From Candidatus Proximibacter danicus (GTDB lineage: Bacteria; Pseudomonadota; Gammaproteobacteria; Burkholderiales; Rhodocyclaceae), in the NCBI GenBank assembly GCA_016710885.1, contig JADJUC010000006.1, forward strand, positions 1 through 64,000: DNA of 64,000 bases, read 5' to 3'. A program made the position numbers and the translations under genes. Shown here in pieces: positions 15,450-24,566 of the stretch. Below the pieces are notes generated by a model. It was not told the DNA's origin and did no database searches. It worked only from the letters and a program-made list of their open reading frames with translations. The number at the start of each line of letters is the position of its first letter. Within the stretch, counting starts at the first letter, position 1.

Positions 15450-18400
15450 ATGAACGCTGCGACGGAATTCGACGTCGGCCCGCTGACTTGGGTCAAGAGC
15501 GAGATCGATCTTGCGCTGGAACGCGCTGCTGAATCACTGCGGCAATTTTCGGCCAGCGGTGATCTTACCCAGATCAAGTTCTGCCAAACCCATCTGCACC
15601 AGGTTCGTGGCGCGCTCGCTATTGTCGGACTCGACGGCGTCACCCAGTTCACGGAGGCCCTTGAAGGCCTCTTGGCAGATTTCGAGCAGCAGAAAATTGT
15701 TGCCGACGCCACCAGTACTGCGATGGTTCTGAGTGCCCTGAGCGCGGTTCACCACTACCTGGACGATCTGATTAACGGCGAGCCGAATCAGCCATTGCGC
15801 CTGATGCCGATCTACACGCAGATTCTTGCTGCGCGTGGACAGAAACGCATTTCGGCCACTGATCTGTTCTTCCCCGATCTCACCCTCCGTCCGCCGCGAC
15901 GGGTTGCCGCCCAAGTGTTGTCGCGCGGCGAACTGCAGCAGCTCCTGCGCACCCAGCGCGCGCGCTTTCAGCGCGGCCTGCTCGCTTGGCTACGAAACCC
16001 GAACGATCGCGCCGGTCTGGCCGAGATGCTCGATGCTACGCGGCGAGTAGAGGCCACGCAGGAACTCGCTGCGGCCCGTTCGTTCTGGTGGGTAGCCACC
16101 GGCATGCTCACAGCGCTTTCGGAAGGCGCCTTGCCGGCCGAAGTTGACGTCAAGCAACTCTGTGCCCGTATCGATCTGCAAATTCGCCGCCTGCTCGAAG
16201 GCTCGAAAAATGTTGCCGAGCGCCTGATGCGCGACGCGCTGTATTACGTCGCCCAGGCTGACAGTAGCAGCGATCTGGTCAGGCAGGTCAAGGGAACCTA
16301 CCGGCTGGGCAGCGCCATTCCCGCCGCCGCCACTCAGGCCGCGCCGCAAGAAGCGCAGCGCCGCCGCCTGCGCGAGACCATTGCTGCCGCCGAAGAAGCC
16401 TGGAACAAATTCTGTGCCGGCACCGGCCAGGCCTTGCACACCTTCCGTGATCAGACGGCAGGTATGCATCAGGCAATCGAGCAACTGGGGCACACTGACT
16501 ATCGGCGGCTTGCACAAGCGATCGCCAATGCCGCCAATTGGCTGGCTGAGCAGCCGTCGCGCCACACCGATGCGCTGGCGATGGAAATCGCCACGGCAAT
16601 CCTGCTGGCACAAAACGCGCAAGAAAATTTCACTCGCCTCGGTGCTGATTTTGCGCATCAGGTAGACGTCATGGTGGCGCGCTTGCACGGCTTCCTGGCC
16701 GACAACCCACCGGAACCGGGTTCGGAAATTCCGCTGCTCGACGAAATGTCGCGGCAAGCACAGGAAAAACTGCTCATCGGCCAAGTCGCCAAGGAAATCC
16801 AGAGCAACCTTGCACAGATCGAACAAGTGCTCGACGGATTCTTCCGTGACGCTGAAAAACGTAGTGACCTGACTACACTCGACGGGCCTCTGCGCCAGAT
16901 CGTCGGCGCGCTCATGATCATGGGGCAGAACGCGGCTGTCGATACCTTGCGCGAGTGCGAAGTGGAAATCAAACGCTTTGCCGCCGAAAGCTACGCTCCG
17001 GACGAAGCTGATTTCGAGCGCGTGGCTGACCGCCTCTCCGCACTCGGATTCTTCATCGACGCGATGCAGCATGGCGCCACCGATTTCGAGTCTTTCACCC
17101 GGGCCATGACAGCTGCACCGGCAGCGCAGGAAGATGAGGCGCCGGAGACAACGGTCGAACAGGAACTCGAAGACGCCAAGCGCGAAACTCAGGCCTTGCT
17201 GATGGCGCTCAAGGAGCAGCCGACCGATGCCGGACTGCGAGAAGAGCTCAAGCAGAATCTGGAAACGCTGAAGCAGGACGCCGACCTGGTGGCCGATAAT
17301 GCGCTCGGGCAGCAGGCCAAGGCAGCGCTTTCCGCGTTGAATTCCGGCGGTGACACCACGCCGGCATTCGATGCCGCAATTGCCGGCATGAAATCGCAGA
17401 AAGTGGATGCGCCAACGCCCTCGGCGGAAACCCTGCAGCTGGCTCAGGCTGACGAGGAAGAGCTTGACGCAGAGCTTCTCGCCATCTTCATCGAAGAAGC
17501 AAAGGAAGTGCTCGAAGCTGTCGGGAGTAATCTCGCCAACCTGCGAGAGCAACCGCACAACAGCGAAGTTCTGACCAATATCCGCCGCTCCTTCCACACG
17601 CTCAAGGGTTCGGGCCGCATGGTCGGTCTACGTGATCTGGGCGAGGTGGCCTGGGGGATCGAGCAGGTGCTCAATCTCTGGCTGCGCCAAGAGCAGGAAC
17701 TGACGCCTGCAGTCTTCGATCTGGTCGAACAGGGCCATCAGGTCTTTTCCGTATGGACCGAGCACCTTGAAAACCATAGTGTTCCGATCCCGGACTGCGC
17801 CGCACTTGTAGCGCTGGCAGAATCCCTGCGCATTGGCGGTGAAACCGCCTTGGCACCGGAGTCGACACCACCGACACCGGCTATTGTTGCTGAACTGCCG
17901 CCACCGCTGGCGACGGAACAAGATGACGAGATGTTCGATGGCGCTGCCGCAACCCTCGTCCTGGGTAATTTCGGTGCCCCCGCAGAGCCGTCGACTGCAT
18001 CCGAAACGATCGAAATCGTCGACATGCCTCCGCTCTCGCTTGACGACTCGTTGCCTGAGGGCCTTGCCGACGATGAAATGTTCGACGGCGCTTCGGCAAC
18101 CGTTGTGCTCGGACATTTCGGCGCTTCGGAACCCCCGGTGCCGGACGAAGCGGTCGAAATCGTCGACATGCCGATGCTGTTGCTGGACACCCCTCCGGAT
18201 TCCGGAGAAGCACTCTACGACAGTGCAGCAACGCTGGTACTACGTAAGTTCACCACGCCGGAACCCGTTGCCGAGCCGATCACAGAGGTCGAGTCCATTG
18301 ATATGGCGCCGCTGTCGCTTGATGACGACTTTGGCGTCGAATCGCACGGCGCACAAGCGATCGAGATGGTTGTCGCGGACGATGCCGTTGATCAGCTGAG

Positions 18401-21400
18401 CATTCCTGAGATTTCAGAGCTGACAATTGCCGAAACGCCACCGGTGACGAGTGTTCCGGCGATTACAGAAGTTGATTTTGCACCGGAAAGTGAACAGGAG
18501 TTGTCGTCGGAGTCGGAAGCGTCGCTGACGACTTCTGCAGAAGCCTCCGCGAGTGAAAATGCGCCGAAACCACAACTAAGCATTTCGCCCACGCTCTACG
18601 AGATATTCCTGGAGGAAGCGCGCGCCCATCTGAGTACCCTGCAGCGCGAATTCGCCGTGCTTGCCGACGACCCTACGCTGCCGACACCGCACCCGATGGC
18701 CCGTGCCGCGCACACGCTGGCTGGGATCGCCGGTACAGTTGGCCTGTCAGTACTCAACCGCCTCGGGGCGACGTTAGAGCACACACTGCTGCGCCGCGAA
18801 ACAACGGACCAGGCGGCTAGTATCGGCGCCATCGAAGTCATTCGTCAGACCATTGACGCCCTCGAGGCGATGGTCGCCAATGTGGCTGAAAAGCGTGATC
18901 CGGAAGCGGCGCCGCATCTGGTCGATGCCCTTGAGCAACTCTATCCGCCACCCGCGCCGACCGCTGCTGACCTTCCTGAGTTGATCGATGAGGCCTTGGC
19001 TGAAGTAGTTACGGCCGCAGCAGCGCCAGCCCGCTCGGGTGCGGCCGCACCGTTCAGCGCAATCCTCATCGACACACAGAACGTCAAGGACGAATTCGAC
19101 GAACAGTTACTGCCAATCTTTCTCGAAGAGGCCGCTGAACTTACCGAGGCGATCACCGAGAACTTGCGTAACTGGCGAGCCAATCCCGATGATGCCGAGC
19201 CGTTGCGTGCGCTCCATCGCCTTTTTCATACCCTGAAGGGCAGCGCTCGCATGGCGGGCGCCATGACGCTGGGTGAAATTACCCATGCCATTGAAGCTCG
19301 TGTCGAGCAGGCCAACAAGACTGGCGGCGCACCGCTTGAACTGATCGAGGACATCGAAACCGCCTTCGACAGCGTCATCCAGATCGTCGAACGCCTGCAA
19401 CGCGGGGAGTCGCTGGAAGCTCCAGCGACAGAGGCCGGCGAGACAGACGAAGACGCCTCGGTACAGACCGTAATGGCAGCGTCTTCGGCAACACAGGCAG
19501 CCGCAGTCGTTGAAGGCGCGACGGGTGAAGCCGGCGAGGAAGCCGCAGCGCAGAAAGCCATGCTGCGTGTGCGTGCCGACCTGATCGACCAGCTGGTTAA
19601 CGAAGCTGGCGAACTGTCGATTGCCCGTGCCCGAATTGAAGGCGAAATGATCGGCCTCAAGGGCTCCTTGCTCGACCTCACGGAAAACGTGATTCGCCTG
19701 CGCCGCCAGTTGCGCGACATTGAAATTCAGGCCGAGTCGCAGATGCAGTCGCGCACCGCCGCCTCTGATGAGCGGCATGCTGGCTTCGACCCGCTGGAAT
19801 TCGATCGCTTTACCCGCTTCCAGGAACTGACGCGGATGATGGCCGAGTCGGTCAACGACGTCTCTACCGTGCAGCAGAACCTGCTCAAGAACCTCGACGA
19901 TGCCAACGCCGCCATCCTTGCCCAAGCGCGGATGAACCGTCAGCTGCAACAAGAGCTGATGAGTGTGCGCATGGTGCCGTTCTCCAGCCAGGCGGAGCGG
20001 CTGTACCGGATTGTCCGGCAAACGGCGAAGGAACTCGGCAAGCGCGCCAACCTTGAAATTCGTGGCGGCCAGGTCGAACTCGACCGCTCGGTGCTCGACA
20101 AGATCGGCGCTCCGCTTGAGCACTTGTTGCGCAACGCCGTCGCCCACGGCCTTGAAGGTCGCGACACGCGACTGGCCGCCGGCAAGACAGAGATCGGTGA
20201 AGTGTCACTGACGCTCGCGCAGGAAGGCAACGAAATCATCGTCACCATGGCCGACGATGGTGCGGGTCTCGATTTCCAGCGCATCCGTGCCCGTGGCATC
20301 GAAGCCGGCTTGCTTGGTGCTGATGAGGCTGCGGATGAAGGTCGGCTGATCAAGCTGATTTTCACCCCCGGTTTCTCGACTGCCGCCGAGGTCAACCAGA
20401 TCGCTGGCCGCGGTATTGGCATGGACGTCGTCAAGACCGAAATCGGCGAACTCGGCGGTCGCATCGAAGTGAACTCCGTGGCCGGCAAGGGCTCGACTTT
20501 CCGCTTATACATCCCGCTGACGCTGGCCGTAACCCAGGCGCTGCTGGTCCGCGCTGGCAACCACGTATACGCCATCCCATCGTCGATGATTGAGCAGGTA
20601 CTCGAGCTCAAGGAAGCTTTCCTTGCCCGTATCCGCGAAGCCGGCGAAGCCGAATGGCTGGGCAACAAGTATCCCTACCGATTCCTGCCTCACCTGCTGG
20701 GCGACAACACCGCCCTGCCGGAAGCCCGCCGCCAGTACTGGGTGTTGCTGCTGCGTTCAGGCTTGCAGCGTATCGCCGTACAGGTCGATGAGCTGCGGGG
20801 CAACCGCGAAATTGTCGTCAAGAACATCGGGCCGCAGCTGGCACGGGTAGTGGGTATCGACGGCGCCACGGTGCTTGGCGACGGTCAGGTAGTGCTGATT
20901 CTTAACCCGGTTGCCTTGGCCTCACGCTCGCGTGCGTTGCACGCTCCGGATATCGCCTCCTCGACAGCGCTACAAGCGCCTGCTGAACCCACAGCAAGCC
21001 TCTCGACGCTGCCGACGGTGATGGTGGTCGACGATTCGCTGACAGTGCGCAAGATCACCGGCCGCCTGCTGGCACGCGAAGGCTATCAGGTACTGACCGC
21101 CAAGGACGGCGTCGATGCGCTGGAGCAGATGCTCGACATCGTCCCCGACGTTCTCCTGGTCGATATCGAAATGCCGCGCATGGACGGTTTCGACTTGACT
21201 CGCAACGTTCGTGCCGACGCCAAGCTGAAGCATGTCCCGATCATCATGATCACCTCGCGAACGGCCGACAAGCACCGCAACTACGCCTTCGAAATCGGGG
21301 TCAACAACTACCTCGGCAAGCCTTACCAGGAAGACGAACTGATGGAGCTGGTGGGCGAATACACCAAGGCCAAGCGCGCAACTGATCCTGCTCGACAAAG

Positions 21401-21521
21401 AGGCCACCCTGACGTAACGCCAGGGTGGCCTCTTTTCATTCAATCGCTCGATTCCTATACCGACTCTGCTTGCCCCGATTCTGCGCCGAACTCCTGCTGC
21501 GCACTCTTGACTACCCCGTAA
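15450..21521 (+). CDS. pilL: Hybrid chemotaxis histidine kinase PilL/ChpA
   Basis: A very large CheA-type kinase (2023 codons as read). It has several Hpt-like modules: a degenerate N-terminal one (HLHQVRGALAIVGL, Lys replaced by Arg), then SFHTLKGSGRMVGL near residue 717, AAHTLAGIAGTVGL near 1090, and LFHTLKGSARMAGAM near 1260. Next come dimerisation and ATPase regions (about 1370-1690) with HLLRNAVAHGLEGRD, ADDGAGLDF and GRGIGMDVVKTEIG, a CheW-like domain (about 1690-1830) and a receiver (about 1855-1975) with VDDSLTVRK, LLVDIEMPRMDG and NNYLGKPYQED. Between the second and third Hpt lies a threefold acidic repeat (about 823-945). The final 40 or so residues are unlike the family and are read through a terminator hairpin, so a normal stop near 21390-21415 was probably lost. 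Confidence 0.9.
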   Translation: MNAATEFDVGPLTWVKSEIDLALERAAESLRQFSASGDLTQIKFCQTHLHQVRGALAIVGLDGVTQFTEALEGLLADFEQQKIVADATSTAMVLSALSAVHHYLDDLINGEPNQPLRLMPIYTQILAARGQKRISATDLFFPDLTLRPPRRVAAQVLSRGELQQLLRTQRARFQRGLLAWLRNPNDRAGLAEMLDATRRVEATQELAAARSFWWVATGMLTALSEGALPAEVDVKQLCARIDLQIRRLLEGSKNVAERLMRDALYYVAQADSSSDLVRQVKGTYRLGSAIPAAATQAAPQEAQRRRLRETIAAAEEAWNKFCAGTGQALHTFRDQTAGMHQAIEQLGHTDYRRLAQAIANAANWLAEQPSRHTDALAMEIATAILLAQNAQENFTRLGADFAHQVDVMVARLHGFLADNPPEPGSEIPLLDEMSRQAQEKLLIGQVAKEIQSNLAQIEQVLDGFFRDAEKRSDLTTLDGPLRQIVGALMIMGQNAAVDTLRECEVEIKRFAAESYAPDEADFERVADRLSALGFFIDAMQHGATDFESFTRAMTAAPAAQEDEAPETTVEQELEDAKRETQALLMALKEQPTDAGLREELKQNLETLKQDADLVADNALGQQAKAALSALNSGGDTTPAFDAAIAGMKSQKVDAPTPSAETLQLAQADEEELDAELLAIFIEEAKEVLEAVGSNLANLREQPHNSEVLTNIRRSFHTLKGSGRMVGLRDLGEVAWGIEQVLNLWLRQEQELTPAVFDLVEQGHQVFSVWTEHLENHSVPIPDCAALVALAESLRIGGETALAPESTPPTPAIVAELPPPLATEQDDEMFDGAAATLVLGNFGAPAEPSTASETIEIVDMPPLSLDDSLPEGLADDEMFDGASATVVLGHFGASEPPVPDEAVEIVDMPMLLLDTPPDSGEALYDSAATLVLRKFTTPEPVAEPITEVESIDMAPLSLDDDFGVESHGAQAIEMVVADDAVDQLSIPEISELTIAETPPVTSVPAITEVDFAPESEQELSSESEASLTTSAEASASENAPKPQLSISPTLYEIFLEEARAHLSTLQREFAVLADDPTLPTPHPMARAAHTLAGIAGTVGLSVLNRLGATLEHTLLRRETTDQAASIGAIEVIRQTIDALEAMVANVAEKRDPEAAPHLVDALEQLYPPPAPTAADLPELIDEALAEVVTAAAAPARSGAAAPFSAILIDTQNVKDEFDEQLLPIFLEEAAELTEAITENLRNWRANPDDAEPLRALHRLFHTLKGSARMAGAMTLGEITHAIEARVEQANKTGGAPLELIEDIETAFDSVIQIVERLQRGESLEAPATEAGETDEDASVQTVMAASSATQAAAVVEGATGEAGEEAAAQKAMLRVRADLIDQLVNEAGELSIARARIEGEMIGLKGSLLDLTENVIRLRRQLRDIEIQAESQMQSRTAASDERHAGFDPLEFDRFTRFQELTRMMAESVNDVSTVQQNLLKNLDDANAAILAQARMNRQLQQELMSVRMVPFSSQAERLYRIVRQTAKELGKRANLEIRGGQVELDRSVLDKIGAPLEHLLRNAVAHGLEGRDTRLAAGKTEIGEVSLTLAQEGNEIIVTMADDGAGLDFQRIRARGIEAGLLGADEAADEGRLIKLIFTPGFSTAAEVNQIAGRGIGMDVVKTEIGELGGRIEVNSVAGKGSTFRLYIPLTLAVTQALLVRAGNHVYAIPSSMIEQVLELKEAFLARIREAGEAEWLGNKYPYRFLPHLLGDNTALPEARRQYWVLLLRSGLQRIAVQVDELRGNREIVVKNIGPQLARVVGIDGATVLGDGQVVLILNPVALASRSRALHAPDIASSTALQAPAEPTASLSTLPTVMVVDDSLTVRKITGRLLAREGYQVLTAKDGVDALEQMLDIVPDVLLVDIEMPRMDGFDLTRNVRADAKLKHVPIIMITSRTADKHRNYAFEIGVNNYLGKPYQEDELMELVGEYTKAKRATDPARQRGHPDVTPGWPLFIQSLDSYTDSACPDSAPNSCCALLTTP
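21399..21436. terminator. Rho-independent terminator after pilL
   Basis: A perfect 13-bp stem, AGAGGCCACCCTG at 21399-21411 with CAGGGTGGCCTCT at 21421-21433, nine-base loop, followed by TTTT. It has AAA before the stem, so it could also stop the convergent photolyase transcript. It lies inside the annotated reading frame of pilL and outside the photolyase gene. Confidence 0.85.
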
Positions 21522-22951
21522 CGCAATAGCGTCGATTCTCGCGCAACGGCATGATCGACGATCGGCCATGGATAATCCCGGCCTATCGTTACGCCGCAGC
21601 TTTGCTGCTGCGCTTCTGGCATGCGCCACGGTGCGTGAATCCATTTGTCTGGCACATTCTTCAGCTCGGGTACGTAGCGCCGAATGAACTTGCCCAGCGG
21701 GTCGAATTTTTCCGATTGCGTCACCGGGTTGAAGATGCGAAACCACGGCTGCGCATCGCAGCCCGTGGAAGCCGCCCATTGCCAGCCCCCATTGTTTGCC
21801 GACAGGTCGTAGTCGATCAGGCTGTCGGCAAACCAGCGCTCACCGAGCCGCCAGTCGATCCCCAGATCCTTGGTCAGGAACGACGCCGCCACCATGCGCA
21901 GGCGATTGTGCATATAGCCGCTGCTCGCCATTTGCCGCATCGCCGCGTCGACCAGCGGGTAACCTGTTTCCCCCTCGTGCCACGCCCGCAGTCCCTCGGG
22001 CCAATCGTTCCAGACAATGGCATCGTAGGCCGGGCGAAACGCGCGTTCGACAACATGGGGGAAGCGGTCGAGGATCATGAAATAGAAATCGCGCCAGACC
22101 AGTTCCGACAGCCAGGTCATGCCCCCCTCGCCGCCGATGCGCAGCGCATGTGCCACCAATTCGCGAACCGAAATGGTGCCGAAGCGCAGATGTACGGAAA
22201 GGTAAGAAACCCCTTTTATCGCAGGAAAGTCGCGCTGCTCGCGGTACTGTGGCAGGCGATTGCAAAAATCATCAAAGCGGGCGCGAGCCCCTGACATTCC
22301 GGGCTGCACACCGATTGCCGCCAGATCAACCTCGGCAAAGCCCATCGCTGCGAGCGTTGGCAGGGAAGACGCGAAAGGGGGTAGCGCCAGTTTGCCGGAA
22401 GTACTGTCGCAGGCCGACACCCCGCGCTCGTAGAAACGCCGCAACCAGGCATTTTTATAGGGCGTAAAAACGGAATAAGGCTTCCCTGCCTGCGTCAGCA
22501 CCGCATCGCCGTCGAAAACGGCCTGATCGCAAAAACTCCGGAAGCTTCTTCCTGCCGCCGCCAACGCTGCAGCGACCGCGGCATCCCGCACCTTGGCCTG
22601 CGGCTCGTAGTCACGATTGGCATAGACGCAGCGGGCATTCAGGCTGGCAGCGAGCCGGGGAATTTCGATGCGCGCATCGCCGTGGAGGACCAGCAGCCCG
22701 CCGCCGCGTGCGCGTAGCGCCGCATCCAGCTCACGCAACGAAGCGTGGATGAATGCCACGCGACGATCACAGCGACTCGGCAAAGCGTCGAGGATCGTGG
22801 TGTCGAAAACAAAGGTGCAATACACCGGGCCACCGTTTGCAAGGGCTGCTGCCAGCGCAGTGTTATCGACATCGCGCAGGTCGCGGCGAAACCAGACGAG
22901 AGAAATTGGCGCCAGGTTCTCAGGCGCTGGGGTGACGGGCGAGTGAGGCAT
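21455..22951 (-). CDS. phr: Deoxyribodipyrimidine photolyase
   Basis: A 498-residue class I CPD photolyase that uses FADH- and light to split pyrimidine dimers. N-terminal antenna domain (LVWFRRDLRDVDNTALAAAL, about residues 20-150) and C-terminal FAD domain with GEGGMTWLSELVWRDFYF, RMVAASFLTKDLGIDWRLGE and the signature DYDLSANNGGWQWAASTG, followed by FNPVTQSEKFDPLGKFIRRY. The ATG at 22951 is preferred because it has a GGAG ribosome site and precedes the fold closely; the frame is open to 23026. The gene ends 66 bases inside the over-long pilL frame. Confidence 0.93.
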   Translation of the reverse strand: MPHSPVTPAPENLAPISLVWFRRDLRDVDNTALAAALANGGPVYCTFVFDTTILDALPSRCDRRVAFIHASLRELDAALRARGGGLLVLHGDARIEIPRLAASLNARCVYANRDYEPQAKVRDAAVAAALAAAGRSFRSFCDQAVFDGDAVLTQAGKPYSVFTPYKNAWLRRFYERGVSACDSTSGKLALPPFASSLPTLAAMGFAEVDLAAIGVQPGMSGARARFDDFCNRLPQYREQRDFPAIKGVSYLSVHLRFGTISVRELVAHALRIGGEGGMTWLSELVWRDFYFMILDRFPHVVERAFRPAYDAIVWNDWPEGLRAWHEGETGYPLVDAAMRQMASSGYMHNRLRMVAASFLTKDLGIDWRLGERWFADSLIDYDLSANNGGWQWAASTGCDAQPWFRIFNPVTQSEKFDPLGKFIRRYVPELKNVPDKWIHAPWRMPEAQQQSCGVTIGRDYPWPIVDHAVARESTLLRYGVVKSAQQEFGAESGQAESV

Positions 22952-22990
22952 GAAACTCCAATGTTGATTCCACACGACGGAAGGCTGCGT

Positions 22991-23019
22991 TTGTCTCAGG
23001 TTCCAGCGGGGATTAAAAT
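22991..23019 (+). promoter_or_regulatory. Promoter of the yqgE-ruvX-pyrRBC' operon
   Basis: TTGTCT at 22991-22996, 17-bp spacer, TAAAAT at 23014-23019. The -10 ends six bases before the yqgE ATG (23026), so the mRNA should begin at the start codon. Confidence 0.6.
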
Positions 23020-23025
23020 GCAGCA

Positions 23026-23598
23026 ATGACGCCTGTTACGCAATCCTGCAACCTGACTGACCATTTTCTCATTGCCATGCCGGCAATGACCGACCCCTAT
23101 TTCGCCGGTACGCTGATTTATATCTGCGAGCATAACGAGCAAGGGGCATTGGGCGTGATTGTAAACCGCCCGATCGACATGACGCTGGCGGCACTCTTCG
23201 CAAAAATTGATGTCCCGCTCGACGCCGACCACTTCGATCGACTCCCGGTCTACTTCGGTGGCCCGGTTCAGACCGACCGCGGTTTTGTCCTGCACCGCCC
23301 GCTTGGCGGCTGGCAGTCGACGCTGACCGTCAATGCCGACATCGGCCTCACCAGTTCCCGCGACATCCTGCAATCTGTTGGCCGCGAAGGTGATCCTCGC
23401 GAAATACTGGTCACCCTCGGCTACTCCGGCTGGTCTGCCGGACAACTGGAAGATGAGCTTGGGCAGAATGCCTGGCTGACCGTACCCGCCCAGCCTGACA
23501 TCCTCTTTGGTCTGCCGTTCGAAGAGCGTTTGGCCGCGGCCATGGGCGCACTCGGTGTCAGTTTTGCCAACCTCGCAGAAAATGCTGGGCATGCCTGA
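23026..23598 (+). CDS. yqgE: YqgE/AlgH family protein
   Basis: A 190-residue UPF0301 protein. Family hallmarks are FLIAMPAMTDPYFAGTLIYI, the ALGVIVNRPIDMTL loop, PVYFGGPVQTDRGFVLH, and ILVTLGYSGWSAGQLEDEL. AlgH/YqgE proteins have no agreed biochemical role; in Pseudomonas AlgH affects alginate. The start has no Shine-Dalgarno site but a -10 element ends six bases upstream. It overlaps ruvX. Confidence 0.92.
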   Translation: MTPVTQSCNLTDHFLIAMPAMTDPYFAGTLIYICEHNEQGALGVIVNRPIDMTLAALFAKIDVPLDADHFDRLPVYFGGPVQTDRGFVLHRPLGGWQSTLTVNADIGLTSSRDILQSVGREGDPREILVTLGYSGWSAGQLEDELGQNAWLTVPAQPDILFGLPFEERLAAAMGALGVSFANLAENAGHA

Positions 23599-24085
23599 GG
23601 CCGAGGGCACGATATTGGCCTTCGACTTCGGCGAAAAACGCATCGGTGTCGCCGTTGGCGAAATTTTGCTGGAACAAGCCCATCCGCTCACCGTCATCCG
23701 CGCCCACGCCAACAACGAGCGCTTTGCAGCCATCGCTACACTGATCGCCGAATGGAAACCCATCCGGTTGGTCGTCGGTCTGCCCACCTCGTTGGACGGA
23801 GAGGCGCACGGAATGACCGCCCGCTGCACCCGTTTTGCCAATCAGTTACATGGCCGCTTTGCGCTTCCGGTAAGCTTTGCCGACGAGCGACTGAGTTCTT
23901 ATGCCGCCGACGAGCGCCTGCGCGAATCCGGCCACGACGCCAGAAGCGCCAAGGTCCACGTCGATGCCATGGCAGCACAGCTTATTCTGCAGACCTATTT
24001 CGAGACACGTCACGAAGCACGCGACAAACAACACGAAACTTCGCCCGGGAACGCCGACCACCATGACCCTCACTCCACTCCCTGA
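23582..24085 (+). CDS. ruvX: Putative pre-16S rRNA nuclease RuvX/YqgF
   Basis: A 167-residue RNase H-fold protein. YqgF trims the 5' end of 16S rRNA in E. coli. Conserved acidic sites are visible: Asp in ILAFDFGEKRIGVAVG, Glu in FADERLSSYAADERL, and Asp in AKVHVDAMAAQLILQTYF. The ATG at 23582 is used (23591 is an alternative); it overlaps yqgE by 17 bases. The C-terminal tail of about 20 polar residues (HHDPHSTP at the end) runs over the start of pyrR and is longer than usual. Confidence 0.9.
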   Translation: MLGMPEAEGTILAFDFGEKRIGVAVGEILLEQAHPLTVIRAHANNERFAAIATLIAEWKPIRLVVGLPTSLDGEAHGMTARCTRFANQLHGRFALPVSFADERLSSYAADERLRESGHDARSAKVHVDAMAAQLILQTYFETRHEARDKQHETSPGNADHHDPHSTP

Positions 24086-24566
24086 TGCCGAAGCGCAGTG
24101 CGCCCAACTGGCGGAACAGCTCCGACCCCGGGTCGGCCCTGATACCACCCTGATCGGCATCTACAGCGGCGGCGCCTGGATCGCCGAGCGCCTGCGCCAA
24201 CTGCTCGGCCTCAAGGAGGAAACCGGGCTCATCGACGTCTCCTTCTACCGCGACGACTTTGCCGAAAAGGGGCTGCACCCGCAGGTCAAGCCGACCTCGA
24301 TTCCGTTCGATGTCGAAGGTCGGCACATCGTGCTGGTCGACGATGTGCTCTACACCGGCCGCACGACACGCGCCGCGCTGAACGAAATCTTCGACTACGG
24401 CCGCCCGGCCAGAATCGAACTGGCCGTGCTGGCGGATCGCGGCGGCCGCGAGCTACCGGTGGCTGCGCAGTACAACACCTGGGATGTCACCCTCGCCGAC
24501 GGCGAAACGCTGGTGCTGGCCCGCGACGATGCCGGGCACCTTTCGTGGAGGCTGGACCATGAATAA
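24063..24566 (+). CDS. pyrR: Pyrimidine operon regulator/uracil phosphoribosyltransferase-like PyrR
   Basis: A 167-residue type I phosphoribosyltransferase fold. The PRPP-binding motif is HIVLVDDVLYTGRTTRAAL, preceded by GIYSGGAWIAERL and DVSFYRDDF. In Gram-positives PyrR binds pyr mRNA leaders; in proteobacteria this homologue usually lies in front of pyrB and its regulatory role is less certain. No attenuator is visible before pyrB, because the two genes overlap by eight bases. Start at 24063, inside the end of ruvX. Confidence 0.88.
   Translation: MTLTPLPDAEAQCAQLAEQLRPRVGPDTTLIGIYSGGAWIAERLRQLLGLKEETGLIDVSFYRDDFAEKGLHPQVKPTSIPFDVEGRHIVLVDDVLYTGRTTRAALNEIFDYGRPARIELAVLADRGGRELPVAAQYNTWDVTLADGETLVLARDDAGHLSWRLDHE

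Noticed and set aside
15990..17597. Long antisense open frame opposite pilL (535 codons, minus)
   Set aside because: High-GC coding strand gives few stops on the opposite strand; no domain or start context was seen.
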